In this document: piece after piece, positions 10,632 to 23,173 of the stretch
How the letters are laid out: the number at the start of each line of letters is the position of its first letter
How positions within the stretch are numbered: position 1 is the stretch's first letter
From: Alphaproteobacteria bacterium
Lineage (GTDB): Bacteria > Pseudomonadota > Alphaproteobacteria > Kiloniellales > DSM-21159
Length of the DNA stretch: 64,000 nucleotides
NCBI GenBank assembly: GCA_030433005.1
Contig: JAUILQ010000013.1
Location: 1-64,000 of the forward strand
Reading direction: 5' to 3'
Notes under the pieces: model-generated
The model's database searches: none
Seen by the model: only the letters and a program-made list of their open reading frames with translations
What the model was told of the DNA's origin: nothing
Position numbers and translations under genes: made by a program

Positions 10632-10668
10632 GGTCCCGGTCGACTGGATTCTTGAGGAGGCTGGCGGG

Positions 10669-13098
10669 ATGAGCAGCGTCACGGCAACGCGGCGGAACCG
10701 GGCGGAGGCCGAGCAGGCGGAGCGCCTGCGCTGTCTCGAGGCGCTGCGCCGCAAGGTGCTCTGGCTGTCGAGCTGGACGATCCACAACGCCAACCATCTG
10801 CGTCCCAAGCGCGACGGCCTCAAGGTCGGCGGCCACCAGGCCTCCTGCGCTTCGCTGGCGACGCTGATGACCGCGCTCTACTTCGATGTGCTGCGCCCGC
10901 AGGACCGGGTCGCGGTCAAGCCGCACGCCAGCCCGGTGTTCCACGCCATCCAGTATCTGCTGGGCAACCAGACGCGCGAGAAGCTCGAGGCCTTCCGCGG
11001 GCTCGACGGCGCGCAGTCCTATCCCTCGCGCACCAAGGACGTCGACGACGTCGACTTCTCGACCGGCTCGGTCGGCCTGGGCGTCGCCATGACCTCCTTC
11101 GCCAGCCTGGTGCAGGACTACGTCGACCTGAAGGGCCTGCTGCCGAGCGAGCGCCGGCCCGGCCGCATGGTCGCGCTGGTCGGCGACGCCGAGCTCGACG
11201 AGGGCAACGTCTACGAGGCGCTGCTCGAGGGCTGGAAGCACGACGTGCGCAACGTCTGGTGGGTCATCGACTACAACCGCCAGAGCCTCGATTCGGTGGT
11301 CACCGACCGCCTGTTCGGCCAGATCGACAAGCTGTTCGCGACGATGGGCTGGCGTGTCGTCACCCTGAAGTACGGCAAGCTGCTGCAGGCCGCCTTCCGG
11401 GAGCCCGGCGGCGAGGCCCTGCGGCGCTGGATCGACGACTGCCCGAATTCGCTCTACTCGGCGCTGGTGTTCTCGGGCGCCGCGGCCTGGCGCCGCCACC
11501 TGCTCGCCGACCTCGGCGACGAGCCGGGCATCCAGGCGCTGCTCGAGAAGACCGACGACGCGGCGCTCGAGGCGCTGATGACCAACCTCGCCGGCCACGA
11601 CCTGGAGGCCGTGCTCGAGGCCTTCGAGTCGATCGAGGACGACCGGCCGACCTGCTTCATCGCCTACACCGTCAAGGGCTTCGGCCTGCCCTTCGCGGGC
11701 CACAAGGACAACCACGCGGGCCTGATGAACCAGGAGCAGATGGCCGAGTTCCGCCGGCGCCACGCCGTCGGGGACGGCGAGGAGTGGGAGCCCTTCGCCG
11801 GCCTCGACCTGCCGGCCGAGGAGCTGCGCGGCTTCCTGGAGAAGGTGCCGTTCAACGCCGAGGGGCGGCGCCGCTACCGCGCCGAACCTGTGCCGCTGCC
11901 GGCCGCGTTCCCGCTGCCCGAGGGCGAGACGATGTCGACCCAGGAGGGCTTCGGCAAGATCCTCGGCGAGCTGGCGCGCGAGGATTCGCCGCTGGCCCGG
12001 CACCTGGTGACGACCTCGCCGGACGTGACCGTCTCGACCAACCTCGGCGGCTGGGTGAACCGACGCGGCATCTTCGACCGCCACCCGCGCGAGGACGTGT
12101 TCCGCGAGGAGAAGGTGGTCTCGGCCCAGCGCTGGGCGATGTCGCCGGAGGGCCAGCACATCGAGCTCGGCATCGCCGAGAACAACCTTTTCATCCTGCT
12201 CGCCGCGCTCGGCCTCAGCCATTCGCTGTTCGGCACGCGCCTGCTGCCGATCGGCACGCTCTACGACCCCTTCATCCAGCGCGGCCTCGATGCGCTGAAC
12301 TACGCCTGCTACCAGGACTCCCGCTTCATCGTCGTGGCGACGCCCTCGGGCATCACCCTGGCCCCGGAGGGCGGCGCGCACCAGTCTGTCTCGACGCCGC
12401 TGATCGGCATGGCCCAGGACGGGCTCGCGTCCTTCGAGCCGGCCTTCGTCGACGAGCTGGCGGCGATCCTGCGCTGGTCCTTCGACTACCTGCAGCGCGA
12501 CGACTCGCACCCCGGACACGATGCCCTGCCGGGCACCGACTGGCTGCGCGACGCCAAGGGCGGCTCGGTCTACCTGCGGCTCTCGACGCTGCCGCTGGCC
12601 CAGCCGCGCCGGACGCTCGACGCGACGGCGCGCGACCAGGTGATCACCGGCGGCTACTGGCTGCGCCAGCCCGAAGAGGGCGCGGAGCTGGCCATCGTCT
12701 ACAGCGGTGCGGTCGCCGGCGAGGCGCTCGCCGCCTGGGAGGCGATCGCCGAGGAGGTGCCCGGCGCCGGCCTGCTCGCGGTGACCTCCGCCGATCGCCT
12801 GAACGCCGAGTGGTCGGCCGCCCAGCTCGCGCGCCAGCAGGGCCAGGGTGCGGCGCGCAGCCACGTCGAGCAGCTGCTGGCGCCGCTCGCCGGGGACGCC
12901 GGCCTGGTCACGGTGCTCGACGGCCACCCGGCGACGCTCGGCTGGCTCGGCAGCGTGCGCGGCCAGCGCGTCCAGGCGCTTGGCGTCGAGCACTTCGGCC
13001 AGTCGGGCGACGTCGCCGACCTCTACGCACGCTACCGGATCGACGCCGAGGCGATCCAGCAGGCCTGCGCCGCCGCCCTGGTCGCGCGCTGCCGCTGA
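10669..13098 (+). CDS. Homodimeric 2-oxoacid dehydrogenase E1-like (transketolase-family) enzyme
   Basis: 809 residues of a thiamine-diphosphate enzyme related to homodimeric E1 (AceE/MdeB type). The N-terminal domain has GGHQASCASLATLMTALYF and the ThDP/Mg motif beginning GDAELDEGNVYEALLEGW (about residue 172), followed by WWVIDYNRQSLD. The central pyrimidine-binding domain contains IELGIAENNLF with its catalytic glutamate, and the transketolase C-terminal domain follows. A GAGG ribosome-binding site supports the start at 10669. It is shorter than AceE (about 885). No E2 or E3 gene is nearby, so its acceptor is unknown. The substrate could be pyruvate, 2-oxobutyrate or another oxoacid. Confidence 0.8.
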   Translation: MSSVTATRRNRAEAEQAERLRCLEALRRKVLWLSSWTIHNANHLRPKRDGLKVGGHQASCASLATLMTALYFDVLRPQDRVAVKPHASPVFHAIQYLLGNQTREKLEAFRGLDGAQSYPSRTKDVDDVDFSTGSVGLGVAMTSFASLVQDYVDLKGLLPSERRPGRMVALVGDAELDEGNVYEALLEGWKHDVRNVWWVIDYNRQSLDSVVTDRLFGQIDKLFATMGWRVVTLKYGKLLQAAFREPGGEALRRWIDDCPNSLYSALVFSGAAAWRRHLLADLGDEPGIQALLEKTDDAALEALMTNLAGHDLEAVLEAFESIEDDRPTCFIAYTVKGFGLPFAGHKDNHAGLMNQEQMAEFRRRHAVGDGEEWEPFAGLDLPAEELRGFLEKVPFNAEGRRRYRAEPVPLPAAFPLPEGETMSTQEGFGKILGELAREDSPLARHLVTTSPDVTVSTNLGGWVNRRGIFDRHPREDVFREEKVVSAQRWAMSPEGQHIELGIAENNLFILLAALGLSHSLFGTRLLPIGTLYDPFIQRGLDALNYACYQDSRFIVVATPSGITLAPEGGAHQSVSTPLIGMAQDGLASFEPAFVDELAAILRWSFDYLQRDDSHPGHDALPGTDWLRDAKGGSVYLRLSTLPLAQPRRTLDATARDQVITGGYWLRQPEEGAELAIVYSGAVAGEALAAWEAIAEEVPGAGLLAVTSADRLNAEWSAAQLARQQGQGAARSHVEQLLAPLAGDAGLVTVLDGHPATLGWLGSVRGQRVQALGVEHFGQSGDVADLYARYRIDAEAIQQACAAALVARCR

Positions 13099-13164
13099 CC
13101 GCCGGCGGATCCGGGTCCGGCCGCCGGGCGGGCAGGGGCCGTCGCGCGGAGGGGCTGCGCGCCT

Positions 13165-13192
13165 TTGACGGCTTGGTTTCCTATGCTATAGA
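13165..13192 (+). promoter_or_regulatory. Sigma-70-type promoter for tRNA-Leu
   Basis: TTGACG, a 16-bp spacer and TATAGA, about 54 bp before the tRNA. Confidence 0.6.
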
Positions 13193-13245
13193 CGCCGCCT
13201 CGCTGCAGTCGGGAACCGCGGTTGCCGGCCGATGCGTCGTCGCGG

Positions 13246-13331
13246 GCGGGCGTGGCGGAACTGGTAGACGCGCAGGATTTAGGTTCCTGTGACCTCGTGT
13301 CGTGGGGGTTCAAGTCCCTCCGCCCGCACCA
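13246..13331 (+). tRNA. tRNA-Leu (TAG anticodon)
   Basis: A class II tRNA. Acceptor GCGGGCG pairs with CGCCCGC, the anticodon stem is CAGGA/TCCTG with TAG at 13280-13282, a long variable arm follows, the T-loop is GGTTCAAGT, the discriminator is A, and CCA is encoded. It reads CUN-type leucine codons. Confidence 0.95.
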
Positions 13332-13420
13332 CGGCACGACGGTAGACCGCCGGCGCGGCGCAGCGAGAGCCGATCCGCCGAACCCAAGCCGATAGCCGAG
13401 ACGAAAGGGCAAGCGTCCCC

Positions 13421-14944
13421 ATGCAGGTTAACGAGACCCTCAACGAGGGGCTGAAGCGCGAGTACACCGTCACCCTGGCCGCCGCCGAGATCGAGGAGAA
13501 GGTCCAGGCGCGCCTGGCGGAGGTCGCGAAGACCGCCCAGATTCCCGGCTTCCGGCCCGGCAAGGTGCCGGCCTCGGTGCTCAAGCAGCGCTACGGCGAC
13601 GCGGTGCTCGGCGAGGTCCTGCAGCAGGCGGTCAACGACGCCTCGCAGCAGGCGATGAGCGAGCGCGGCCTGACCCCGGCGTCGCAGCCGCAGATCGAGG
13701 TCACCAAGTTCGACAAGGGCGAGGACCTCGAGTACACGCTCAAGATCGAGCTGATGCCCGAGATCACGCCGATGGACTTCTCGACCCTCGAGCTCGAGCG
13801 GATCAAGGTCGAGGTGCCGGCCGAGGAGGTCGACAAGGCCCTGGAGCGCCTGGCCCAGAACCAGCGCTCCACCAAGCCGCTGGAGAGCGAGCGCCCGGCC
13901 GAGAGCGGCGACGTCCTGGTCATCGACTTCAAGGGCACGGTCGACGGCGAGGCCTTCCCCGGCATGGAGGCCGAGGACCATCACCTTGAGCTCGGCTCGA
14001 ACCAGTTCGTCGGCGGCTTCGAGGACCAGCTGGTCGGCGTCAACAAGGGCGAGCAGCGCAGCGTCACCGTGACCTTCCCGGAGGGCTATGCCAACGACCA
14101 GCTGTCCAACAAGGAGGCGGTCTTCGAGGTCACCGTGAAGGACATCCTGGCGACCGAGCCGACGCCGATCGACGACGAGATGGCGAAGAACTTCGGCGCC
14201 GAGAACCTGGACGACCTGCGCGGCAAGGTCGCCGAGCAGCTCGGCCAGGAGTTCGAGAACCTGGCGCGCGCCAAGGTCAAGCGCGAGCTGCTCGACAAGC
14301 TGGCCGAGAACCACGACTTCGAGGTGCCCCCGGGCATGGTCGAGCAGGAGTTCCAGGCGATCTGGCAGCAGGTCGAGGCGGACCGCGAGGCCGGCCGCAG
14401 CGACCCGGACGACGAGGGCAAGGACGACGAGACCCTGCAGGCCGAGTACCGCAAGATCGCCGAGCGGCGCGTGCGGCTGGGCCTGCTGCTCTCCGACGTC
14501 GGCCAGAAGAACGGCATCGAGGTCACCCAGGACGAGCTCAACCGCGGCCTGTTCCAGGAGGCCCAGCGCTATCCGGGCCGCGAGCGCGAGGTCATCGAGT
14601 TCTTCCAGAAGAACCCCGAGGCGATCAACAACCTGCGCGGCCCGATCTTTGAGGACAAGACGGTCGACTTCATCCTCGAGCTCGCCAAGGTCAACGAGCG
14701 CAAGCTCTCGCCGGACGAGCTTCAGAAGGAGCTCGAGGCCGAGGCCGGCGAGGCCGAAGGCGAGTCCGGCGACGGGTCGGGCGAGGCCAAGTCGGGCGGT
14801 GCGAAGAAGAAGCCCGCGGCCAAGAAGAAGGCCGCTGCCAAGGCCTCGGACGAGGAGTCCGGCGACGACGAGGCGGCGGCCAAGCCCAAGGCCAAGGCCA
14901 AGGCGAAGAAGGCCGACGAGGAGTCCGGGTCCGAGGAGGCTTGA
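13421..14944 (+). CDS. tig: Trigger factor
   Basis: A 507-residue ribosome-associated chaperone and prolyl isomerase. The ribosome-binding signature GFRPGKVP lies near residue 46. The FKBP-like domain follows (about 160-245: DVLVIDFKGTVDGEAFPGM, then FVGGFEDQLVGVNKGE), then the C-terminal chaperone arms. The last 65 or so residues form a low-complexity tail alternating acidic Gly/Ser/Glu stretches with Lys/Ala clusters such as KKKPAAKKKAAAK. This makes it clearly longer than the roughly 430 residues of E. coli. It heads the tig-clpP-clpX-lon block. Confidence 0.96.
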   Translation: MQVNETLNEGLKREYTVTLAAAEIEEKVQARLAEVAKTAQIPGFRPGKVPASVLKQRYGDAVLGEVLQQAVNDASQQAMSERGLTPASQPQIEVTKFDKGEDLEYTLKIELMPEITPMDFSTLELERIKVEVPAEEVDKALERLAQNQRSTKPLESERPAESGDVLVIDFKGTVDGEAFPGMEAEDHHLELGSNQFVGGFEDQLVGVNKGEQRSVTVTFPEGYANDQLSNKEAVFEVTVKDILATEPTPIDDEMAKNFGAENLDDLRGKVAEQLGQEFENLARAKVKRELLDKLAENHDFEVPPGMVEQEFQAIWQQVEADREAGRSDPDDEGKDDETLQAEYRKIAERRVRLGLLLSDVGQKNGIEVTQDELNRGLFQEAQRYPGREREVIEFFQKNPEAINNLRGPIFEDKTVDFILELAKVNERKLSPDELQKELEAEAGEAEGESGDGSGEAKSGGAKKKPAAKKKAAAKASDEESGDDEAAAKPKAKAKAKKADEESGSEEA

Positions 14945-15032
14945 GCGGACTCGGGCGAGCGCCTAGCTAACTAGGGGACACGACACGGCGCGGGCGCCCG
15001 CCCGCGCCGCCAAGACGCGAAAAAGGGCGAGC

Positions 15033-15689
15033 ATGAGCCACGACATCACGATGAACACGCTGGTGCCGATGGTGGTCGAGCAGACCAACCGCGGCGAGCG
15101 TGCGTTCGACATCTACTCCCGGCTGCTCAAGGAACGGATCATCTTCCTGACCGGGCCGATCAACGACCACGTGGCCAGCCTGATCTGCGCGCAGCTGCTG
15201 TTCCTGGAGTCGGACAACCCGAACAAGGACATCGCCTTCTACATCAACTCGCCGGGCGGCTCTGTCTCGGCCGGTCTGGCTGTCTACGACACCATGCAGT
15301 ACATCAAGCCGGACGTCTCGACGGTCTGCGTCGGCATGGCCGCCTCGGCCGGCTCGCTGCTGCTGATGGCCGGCGCCAAGGGCAAGCGCTACTCGCTGCC
15401 CAACTCGAAGATCATGACCCACCAGCCGTCCGGCGGCTTCCAGGGGCAGGCGACCGACATCGAGATTCACGCCCGCGAGATCCTGGCGGTGCGCGCGCGC
15501 CTCAACGAGCTCTACGCCGAGCACTGCGGCCGCACGCTCTCCGAGGTCGAGGAGATCATGGAGCGCGACCGCTTCATGGGCCCCGGCGAGGCCAAGGAGT
15601 TCGGTCTGATCGACGAGGTCGTCGCCAAGCGGCCCAAGGGCCTCGGCGAGGCCGCCAAGGACGGCGAAGAGGACAAGTCGTCATCCTAG
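15033..15689 (+). CDS. clpP: ATP-dependent Clp protease proteolytic subunit
   Basis: 218 residues forming the ClpP serine peptidase chamber. The catalytic triad is Ser105 in GMAASAGS, His130 in MTHQPSGG and Asp179 in [18 protein letters not shown] forms the oxyanion strand. A propeptide of about 10 residues is likely. The start has an AAAGGGCGAGC ribosome-binding site. A GC-rich hairpin near 14987-15008 separates it from tig and may reduce read-through. It partners with ClpX, encoded downstream. Confidence 0.97.
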   Translation: MSHDITMNTLVPMVVEQTNRGERAFDIYSRLLKERIIFLTGPINDHVASLICAQLLFLESDNPNKDIAFYINSPGGSVSAGLAVYDTMQYIKPDVSTVCVGMAASAGSLLLMAGAKGKRYSLPNSKIMTHQPSGGFQGQATDIEIHAREILAVRARLNELYAEHCGRTLSEVEEIMERDRFMGPGEAKEFGLIDEVVAKRPKGLGEAAKDGEEDKSSS

Positions 15690-15855
15690 GCGCGGCACGC
15701 ACGGCAGGGCCCGCGGCCGCCCTCCCGGGCATGTCCCGGGGCGGTCCGGGGGATCGGAAGCGGCGATTTAAGCCTTTGTTGAGTGTTGGCGGGCGAGAGT
15801 CCCGGTCCCTGCGAAGGGACGGGCGACCTCTGGTCGCGGGCGGGATTTTTTGCCG

Positions 15856-15883
15856 TTGTGTGGCACGGCGGCGCCTGTCTAAC
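15856..15883 (+). promoter_or_regulatory. Possible clpX promoter
   Basis: TTGTGT, a 16-bp spacer and TCTAAC. Just upstream (15780-15850) are short hairpins (GTCCCT/AGGGAC and GCGACC/GGTCGC) followed by a T6 run, which may end clpP transcription. Confidence 0.3.
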
Positions 15884-15918
15884 ATGATGGTGCGAGTAAG
15901 GGTGCGAGACGGACGGTC

Positions 15919-17184
<1,266 letters not shown>

Positions 17185-17259
17185 GCCTCGGCCGGCGCTG
17201 CCGCGCCGCCGCCCGTCCAGCCGCCGTGCGCCCGCATCTCGGGCGAGCAGGGCGTCAGA

Positions 17260-17290
17260 CTTGAAGGCCGGCCGCCAGCGGCCAAATAGA
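17260..17290 (+). promoter_or_regulatory. Possible heat-shock (sigma-32-type) promoter of lon
   Basis: CTTGAA at 17260-17265, a 17-bp spacer, then CAAATAGA. The -35 matches the alphaproteobacterial RpoH consensus exactly; the -10 matches loosely. It lies about 90 bp before lon. Confidence 0.4.
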
Positions 17291-17378
17291 CAATCGAGCG
17301 AACGGCGTCGCCGTTAGCGAGCCGTCGCGTTCCGGCGCTGCCTAATCCCAGGGGCGCGGACAACCCGAAAGAGGACTC

Positions 17379-19790
<2,412 letters not shown>

Positions 19791-19822
19791 ACACGCGTTC
19801 AGAAGACAGCGTTTTGAGAGAC

Positions 19823-19850
19823 ATTCGAGGGGCCTTCGGGCCCCTCGAAT
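19823..19850 (+). terminator. Lon terminator hairpin
   Basis: Perfect 12-bp stem from ATTCGAGGGGCC with a TTCG tetraloop. The tail is CCCTTG rather than a T-run, so termination may be partial. A CTTGAAAA RpoH-like -35 immediately follows, but no matching -10 is seen. Confidence 0.7.
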
Positions 19851-19875
19851 CCCTTGAAAAGTGCGGCTTTGCACA

Positions 19876-19905
19876 TTGACGGGACTCAAAACGCGCGCTT
19901 ACACT
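19876..19905 (+). promoter_or_regulatory. Sigma-70-type promoter of hupB
   Basis: TTGACG, an 18-bp spacer and TACACT, placing the 5' end about 60 nt before the hupB GTG. Confidence 0.5.
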
Positions 19906-19970
19906 CCAACCCTCTTCCGCTGGAATGTTCCTATGACAACGATTTCCCTACAGAGAAGGGGGGTTCAACG

Positions 19971-20243
19971 GTGAACAAGAACGACCTCGTGGCCACGGTG
20001 GCCGATAGCGCCGATCTCTCGAAGGCCGATTCGGCCAAGGCGGTGGACGCCGTTTTCGACGCTATCACTGCGGCGCTCGCGAAGGGTGAGGAGGTCCGCC
20101 TCGTCGGCTTCGGGACCTTCGCCGTCGCGACGCGTGCCGCCTCCGAGGGCCGCAACCCGCGCACGGGCGAGAAGATCACCATCGCCGCGTCGAAGCAGCC
20201 CAAGTTCAAGGCCGGCAAGGGCCTCAAGGACGCGGTCAACTAA
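19971..20243 (+). CDS. hupB: DNA-binding protein HU
   Basis: A 90-residue HU-type nucleoid protein. The helical dimerisation half begins [11 protein letters not shown] (GTG start), and the beta-arm signature is [20 protein letters not shown], typical of the HU/IHF family. The GTG at 19971 is preceded by GAAGGGGGG. The upstream in-frame ATG at 19854 would add non-family residues and lies before the promoter. It has its own promoter and terminator, as usual downstream of lon. Confidence 0.96.
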   Translation: MNKNDLVATVADSADLSKADSAKAVDAVFDAITAALAKGEEVRLVGFGTFAVATRAASEGRNPRTGEKITIAASKQPKFKAGKGLKDAVN

Positions 20244-20261
20244 CGACCGCGTCCAGCGCCG

Positions 20262-20308
20262 AACCGGCCGGCCGTCCGCGGGACCCTGCGGGCGGCCGGT
20301 TGCTTTTC
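20262..20308 (+). terminator. hupB terminator
   Basis: AACCGGCCG pairs with CGGCCGGTT, with additional inner pairing, followed by GCTTTTCGG. It lies 19 bp after the hupB stop. Confidence 0.65.
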
Positions 20309-20359
20309 GGCCCCGGCTTTTCGCAGCCATATCAGGACCCTGGCCCTGTTTATTCCCAG

Positions 20360-20435
20360 GGGCGGTTAGCTCAGCTGGTAGAGCGCCTCGTTTACACCGA
20401 GGATGTCGGGAGTTCGAGTCTCTCACCGCCCACCA
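20360..20435 (+). tRNA. tRNA-Val (TAC anticodon)
   Basis: Acceptor GGGCGGT pairs with ACCGCCC. The anticodon stem is CCTCG/CGAGG with TAC at 20393-20395, the T-loop is AGTTCGAGT, the discriminator is A, and CCA is encoded. It marks the left border of the accessory quaternary-amine block. Confidence 0.96.
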
Positions 20436-20529
20436 ACGGCGGCGGCGCGTCCGCCGGCCGAAAGAACTCCGGAAGCGGAGCGTTTCGGCCGCGACGCGGC
20501 GCCCGCGGCAATCTGACGAGGCTTAAGCG

Positions 20530-21474
20530 ATGGCGCGACACGAGCCCGGCTCGGTCGATCACGTCGCCTGCATCGGTGCAGGCGTCATCGGCAGCGGATG
20601 GGTGGCCCACTTCCTGGCGCGGGGCTACCGGGTCAGTGCCTGGGACCCGGCACCCGACGGCGAGGCCCGCATGAACCGGCTGGTCGACGCGGCCTGGCCG
20701 GCCCTGGAGTCGCTGGGCCTGGCACCCGGCGCCGGCCGCGACCGCCTGCGCTTCGCGCCGAGCCTCGCCGAGGCCGTCGGCGGCGCCGCCTTCGTTCAGG
20801 AGAGCGCCCCCGACCGCCTCGACCTCAAGGTCAAGCTGCTCGCCGAGATCGACGCCGCCGCGCCGCCCGAGACGGTGATCGCCTCCTCGACCTCCGGCTT
20901 CGGCATGACCGAGATGCAGGCGCAGTCGGCGCGGCCCGAGCGCCTTGTCGTCGGCCATCCCTTCAACCCGCCCTACCTGGTGCCGCTGGTCGAGGTCGTC
21001 GGCGGCGAGAAGACGGCGGCCGACGCGGTCGACTGGGCCTGCGCCTTCTACGAGGCCGCCGGCAAGACGGCGGTGAAGATGACGCGCGAGGTGCCCGGCT
21101 TCATCGCCAACCGCCTGCAGGAGGCGCTGTGGTACGAGGCACTGCACATGGTCGCCGCCGGCGAGGCGACGGTCGAGGAGATCGACACCGCGCTGACCGC
21201 CGGGCCTGGCCTGCGCTGGGCCTTCATGGGCCCGTTCCTGACCTTCCACCTGGCCGGCGGCGAGGGCGGCATGGGCCACATGCTCGACCACTGGCCGCCG
21301 GGCTCGATGGACCCGGCCTGGACGCGCCTGGTGCCGCCGCGCGTCGAGGGGGCCTTGCGCGACCGCATCGTCGAGGGCTGCGAGGACGAGGCCGCCGGCC
21401 GCGACACGAGCGCGCTGATCGGCGAGCGCGACCGCAAGCTGATCGCGGTGCTCAAGGCCCTGCGCGAGGCCTGA
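20530..21474 (+). CDS. lcdH: L-carnitine dehydrogenase (3-hydroxyacyl-CoA dehydrogenase family)
   Basis: 314 residues. It has an N-terminal Rossmann fold with GAGVIGSGWVAHF near residue 17, then QESAPDRLDLK, SSTSGFGMTEM, GHPFNPPYLVPLVEVVGGE and the C-terminal helical domain with EVPGFIANRLQEALWYEAL. This set, especially ESAPERLDLK-like and FNPPYLVPLVEVV, matches carnitine 3-dehydrogenase (CdhA of Pseudomonas aeruginosa) better than 3-hydroxybutyryl-CoA dehydrogenase. It would oxidise L-carnitine to 3-dehydrocarnitine with NAD, on the route to glycine betaine. It is not fused to a thioesterase, unlike some homologues. The cleavage enzyme (BKACE) is not in the window. Confidence 0.82.
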   Translation: MARHEPGSVDHVACIGAGVIGSGWVAHFLARGYRVSAWDPAPDGEARMNRLVDAAWPALESLGLAPGAGRDRLRFAPSLAEAVGGAAFVQESAPDRLDLKVKLLAEIDAAAPPETVIASSTSGFGMTEMQAQSARPERLVVGHPFNPPYLVPLVEVVGGEKTAADAVDWACAFYEAAGKTAVKMTREVPGFIANRLQEALWYEALHMVAAGEATVEEIDTALTAGPGLRWAFMGPFLTFHLAGGEGGMGHMLDHWPPGSMDPAWTRLVPPRVEGALRDRIVEGCEDEAAGRDTSALIGERDRKLIAVLKALREA

Positions 21475-21490
21475 TCGACGCGCCGCCGGC

Positions 21491-23017
21491 CTAACCGCGC
21501 CCGACTACCCGCTGGCGCTCCTCGACGACGTTCAGGTCCATGTGGTTGCGCATGAAGCGCTCGGCGGCGTCCTGGCGCGGCTCGAAGTCCCAGGGCGCGT
21601 AGCGGCCCTGGCGCAGCGCCTCGTAGACGACCCAGCGCCGGGCCTGGCTCTCGCGCACCTGGGCGTCGAAGGCGGCGAGGTCCCAGCGCTCGGCGACGCG
21701 GCGGCGGAAGTCCTCGACCCGCGCGGCCTGCTCCGGCGCTTCGGCCAGGTTGGTCAGTTCCAGGGGGTCGCTCTCGAGGTCGAAGAGCTGCGGCGGGTCG
21801 AGCTCGCAGGCGTTGAACTTCCAGCGGCCGTCGCGGATCGAGACCAGCGGCGCGTAGGAGCCCTCGGCGGCATACTCCATCAGCACCGGCGTTTCGCGCC
21901 GGCCGCCGCCGGCCAGCCCGAGCAGGCTCTCGCCGTCGATCGGCAGGACCTGGTCGTCCGGTACGCCGGCCAGCGCCGCCAGGGTCGGCAGGACGTCGAG
22001 CTGCGAGACCGGCGCGTCGATGCGGCCGCTGCCGAGGCCGGGCGCGGCGATCATCAGCGGAATCCGCGACGAGCCCTCGTAGAAGCTCATCTTGTACCAG
22101 AGGCCGCGCTCGCCGAGCATGTCGCCATGGTCGGCCAGGAACAGGATCGCGGTATCCTCGGCCTGGCCGCAGCGCTCGAGCACGCCGAGCAGGCGGCCGA
22201 TCTGGGCGTCGAGGTAGGAGACGTTGGCGAAGTACGCGCGCCGGGCCCGGGCGACGTCCTGGTCGGTGACCTCGAAGGCGGCCTGGTCGTTGGCCTGGTA
22301 GAGGCGCCGGCTGTGCGGGTCGAGGTCCGCGTAGGGCAGGGCGCCGACGCGCGGCGCGAGCGCCGGGCAGTCCTCGTAGAGCGCCCAGTATTGCGGCCGC
22401 GCGACGTAGGGGTCGTGGGGGTGGGTGAAGCTGACGGTCAGGCTCCAGGGCCGGCCGTCGTGGCCGCGGGCGAGGTCGTAGAGCTTGCGTTCGGCCTGGT
22501 TGGCGACCTCGTCGTCGAACTCCAGCTGGTTGGTGATCTCCGCGACCCCGGCGCCGACCACCGAGCCGAGGTTGTGGTACCACCAGTCGATCCGCTCGCC
22601 CGGCTTGCGGTAGTCCGGGGTCCAGCCGAAGTCGGCCGGATAGACGTCGGTGGTCAGCCGCTCCTCGAAACCGTGCAGCTGGTCGGCGCCGATGAAGTGC
22701 ATCTTGCCCGACAGGCTGGTCTGGTAGCCGGCGCGCCGCAGGTAGTGCGCGTAGGTCGGCCAGTGCGAGGGGAACTCGGCGGCGTTGTCGTAGATGCCGG
22801 TGCGCGACGGCAGGCAGCCGGTCATGAAGGCGCCGCGCGCCGGCGTGCACAGCGGGCTGCCGGTGTAGCAGGTCGAGAAGCGCTGCGAGCGCTCGGCGAG
22901 ACGCGCCAGGTTCGGCGTGTGCAGGAAGGCCGCCGGGCCGTCCTCGAACAGCGTGCCGGTCAGCTGGTCGACCATCAGGATCAGGATGTTGGGGCCGGTC
23001 GTCTTGGTGCCGGTCAT
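21491..23017 (-). CDS. betC: Choline-sulfatase
   Basis: A 508-residue alkaline-phosphatase-superfamily sulfatase. Cys57 in SPLCTPAR is the C-x-P-x-R formylglycine site. NILILMVDQLTG gives the N-terminal metal ligand region, and FLADHGDMLGERGLWYKM the second metal site. YLDAQIGRLL and the C-terminal extension ending in a MRNHMDL...EERQR stretch are typical of BetC. It hydrolyses choline-O-sulfate to choline and sulfate; choline then feeds glycine betaine. There is no signal peptide, so it is cytoplasmic. The start at 23017 has a GAGGAAGG ribosome-binding site. It is divergent from a LysR gene. Confidence 0.9.
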   Translation of the reverse strand: MTGTKTTGPNILILMVDQLTGTLFEDGPAAFLHTPNLARLAERSQRFSTCYTGSPLCTPARGAFMTGCLPSRTGIYDNAAEFPSHWPTYAHYLRRAGYQTSLSGKMHFIGADQLHGFEERLTTDVYPADFGWTPDYRKPGERIDWWYHNLGSVVGAGVAEITNQLEFDDEVANQAERKLYDLARGHDGRPWSLTVSFTHPHDPYVARPQYWALYEDCPALAPRVGALPYADLDPHSRRLYQANDQAAFEVTDQDVARARRAYFANVSYLDAQIGRLLGVLERCGQAEDTAILFLADHGDMLGERGLWYKMSFYEGSSRIPLMIAAPGLGSGRIDAPVSQLDVLPTLAALAGVPDDQVLPIDGESLLGLAGGGRRETPVLMEYAAEGSYAPLVSIRDGRWKFNACELDPPQLFDLESDPLELTNLAEAPEQAARVEDFRRRVAERWDLAAFDAQVRESQARRWVVYEALRQGRYAPWDFEPRQDAAERFMRNHMDLNVVEERQRVVGRG

Positions 23018-23156
23018 CGCGCGTCCTTCCTCGCTTTCGCTCGGCGGTCCGCAAGGGCGGCTTATGGCATGAAGGGAGCGGGGCCGAGCGGGCTGCCGCA
23101 GAACGCCTAGGAGAACCTGCCGCGCCGGGCCGCGTGAAGGGCAAGCGGGCTTGGAT

Positions 23157-23169
23157 CTGCTATAAGCAG
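23157..23169. promoter_or_regulatory. Palindrome in the betC-lysR intergenic region
   Basis: CTGCTATAAGCAG is a perfect 5-bp inverted repeat around ATA, ending 4 bp before the lysR ATG. It could be an autoregulatory operator. It contains TATAAG, which would give a nearly leaderless lysR mRNA if used as a -10. Confidence 0.3.
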
Positions 23170-23173
23170 TTTG

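Noticed and set aside
19854-19970. Longer HU protein starting at 19854
   Set aside because: It would add 39 residues unlike any HU and would place the start before the promoter; the GTG at 19971 has a strong ribosome-binding site.
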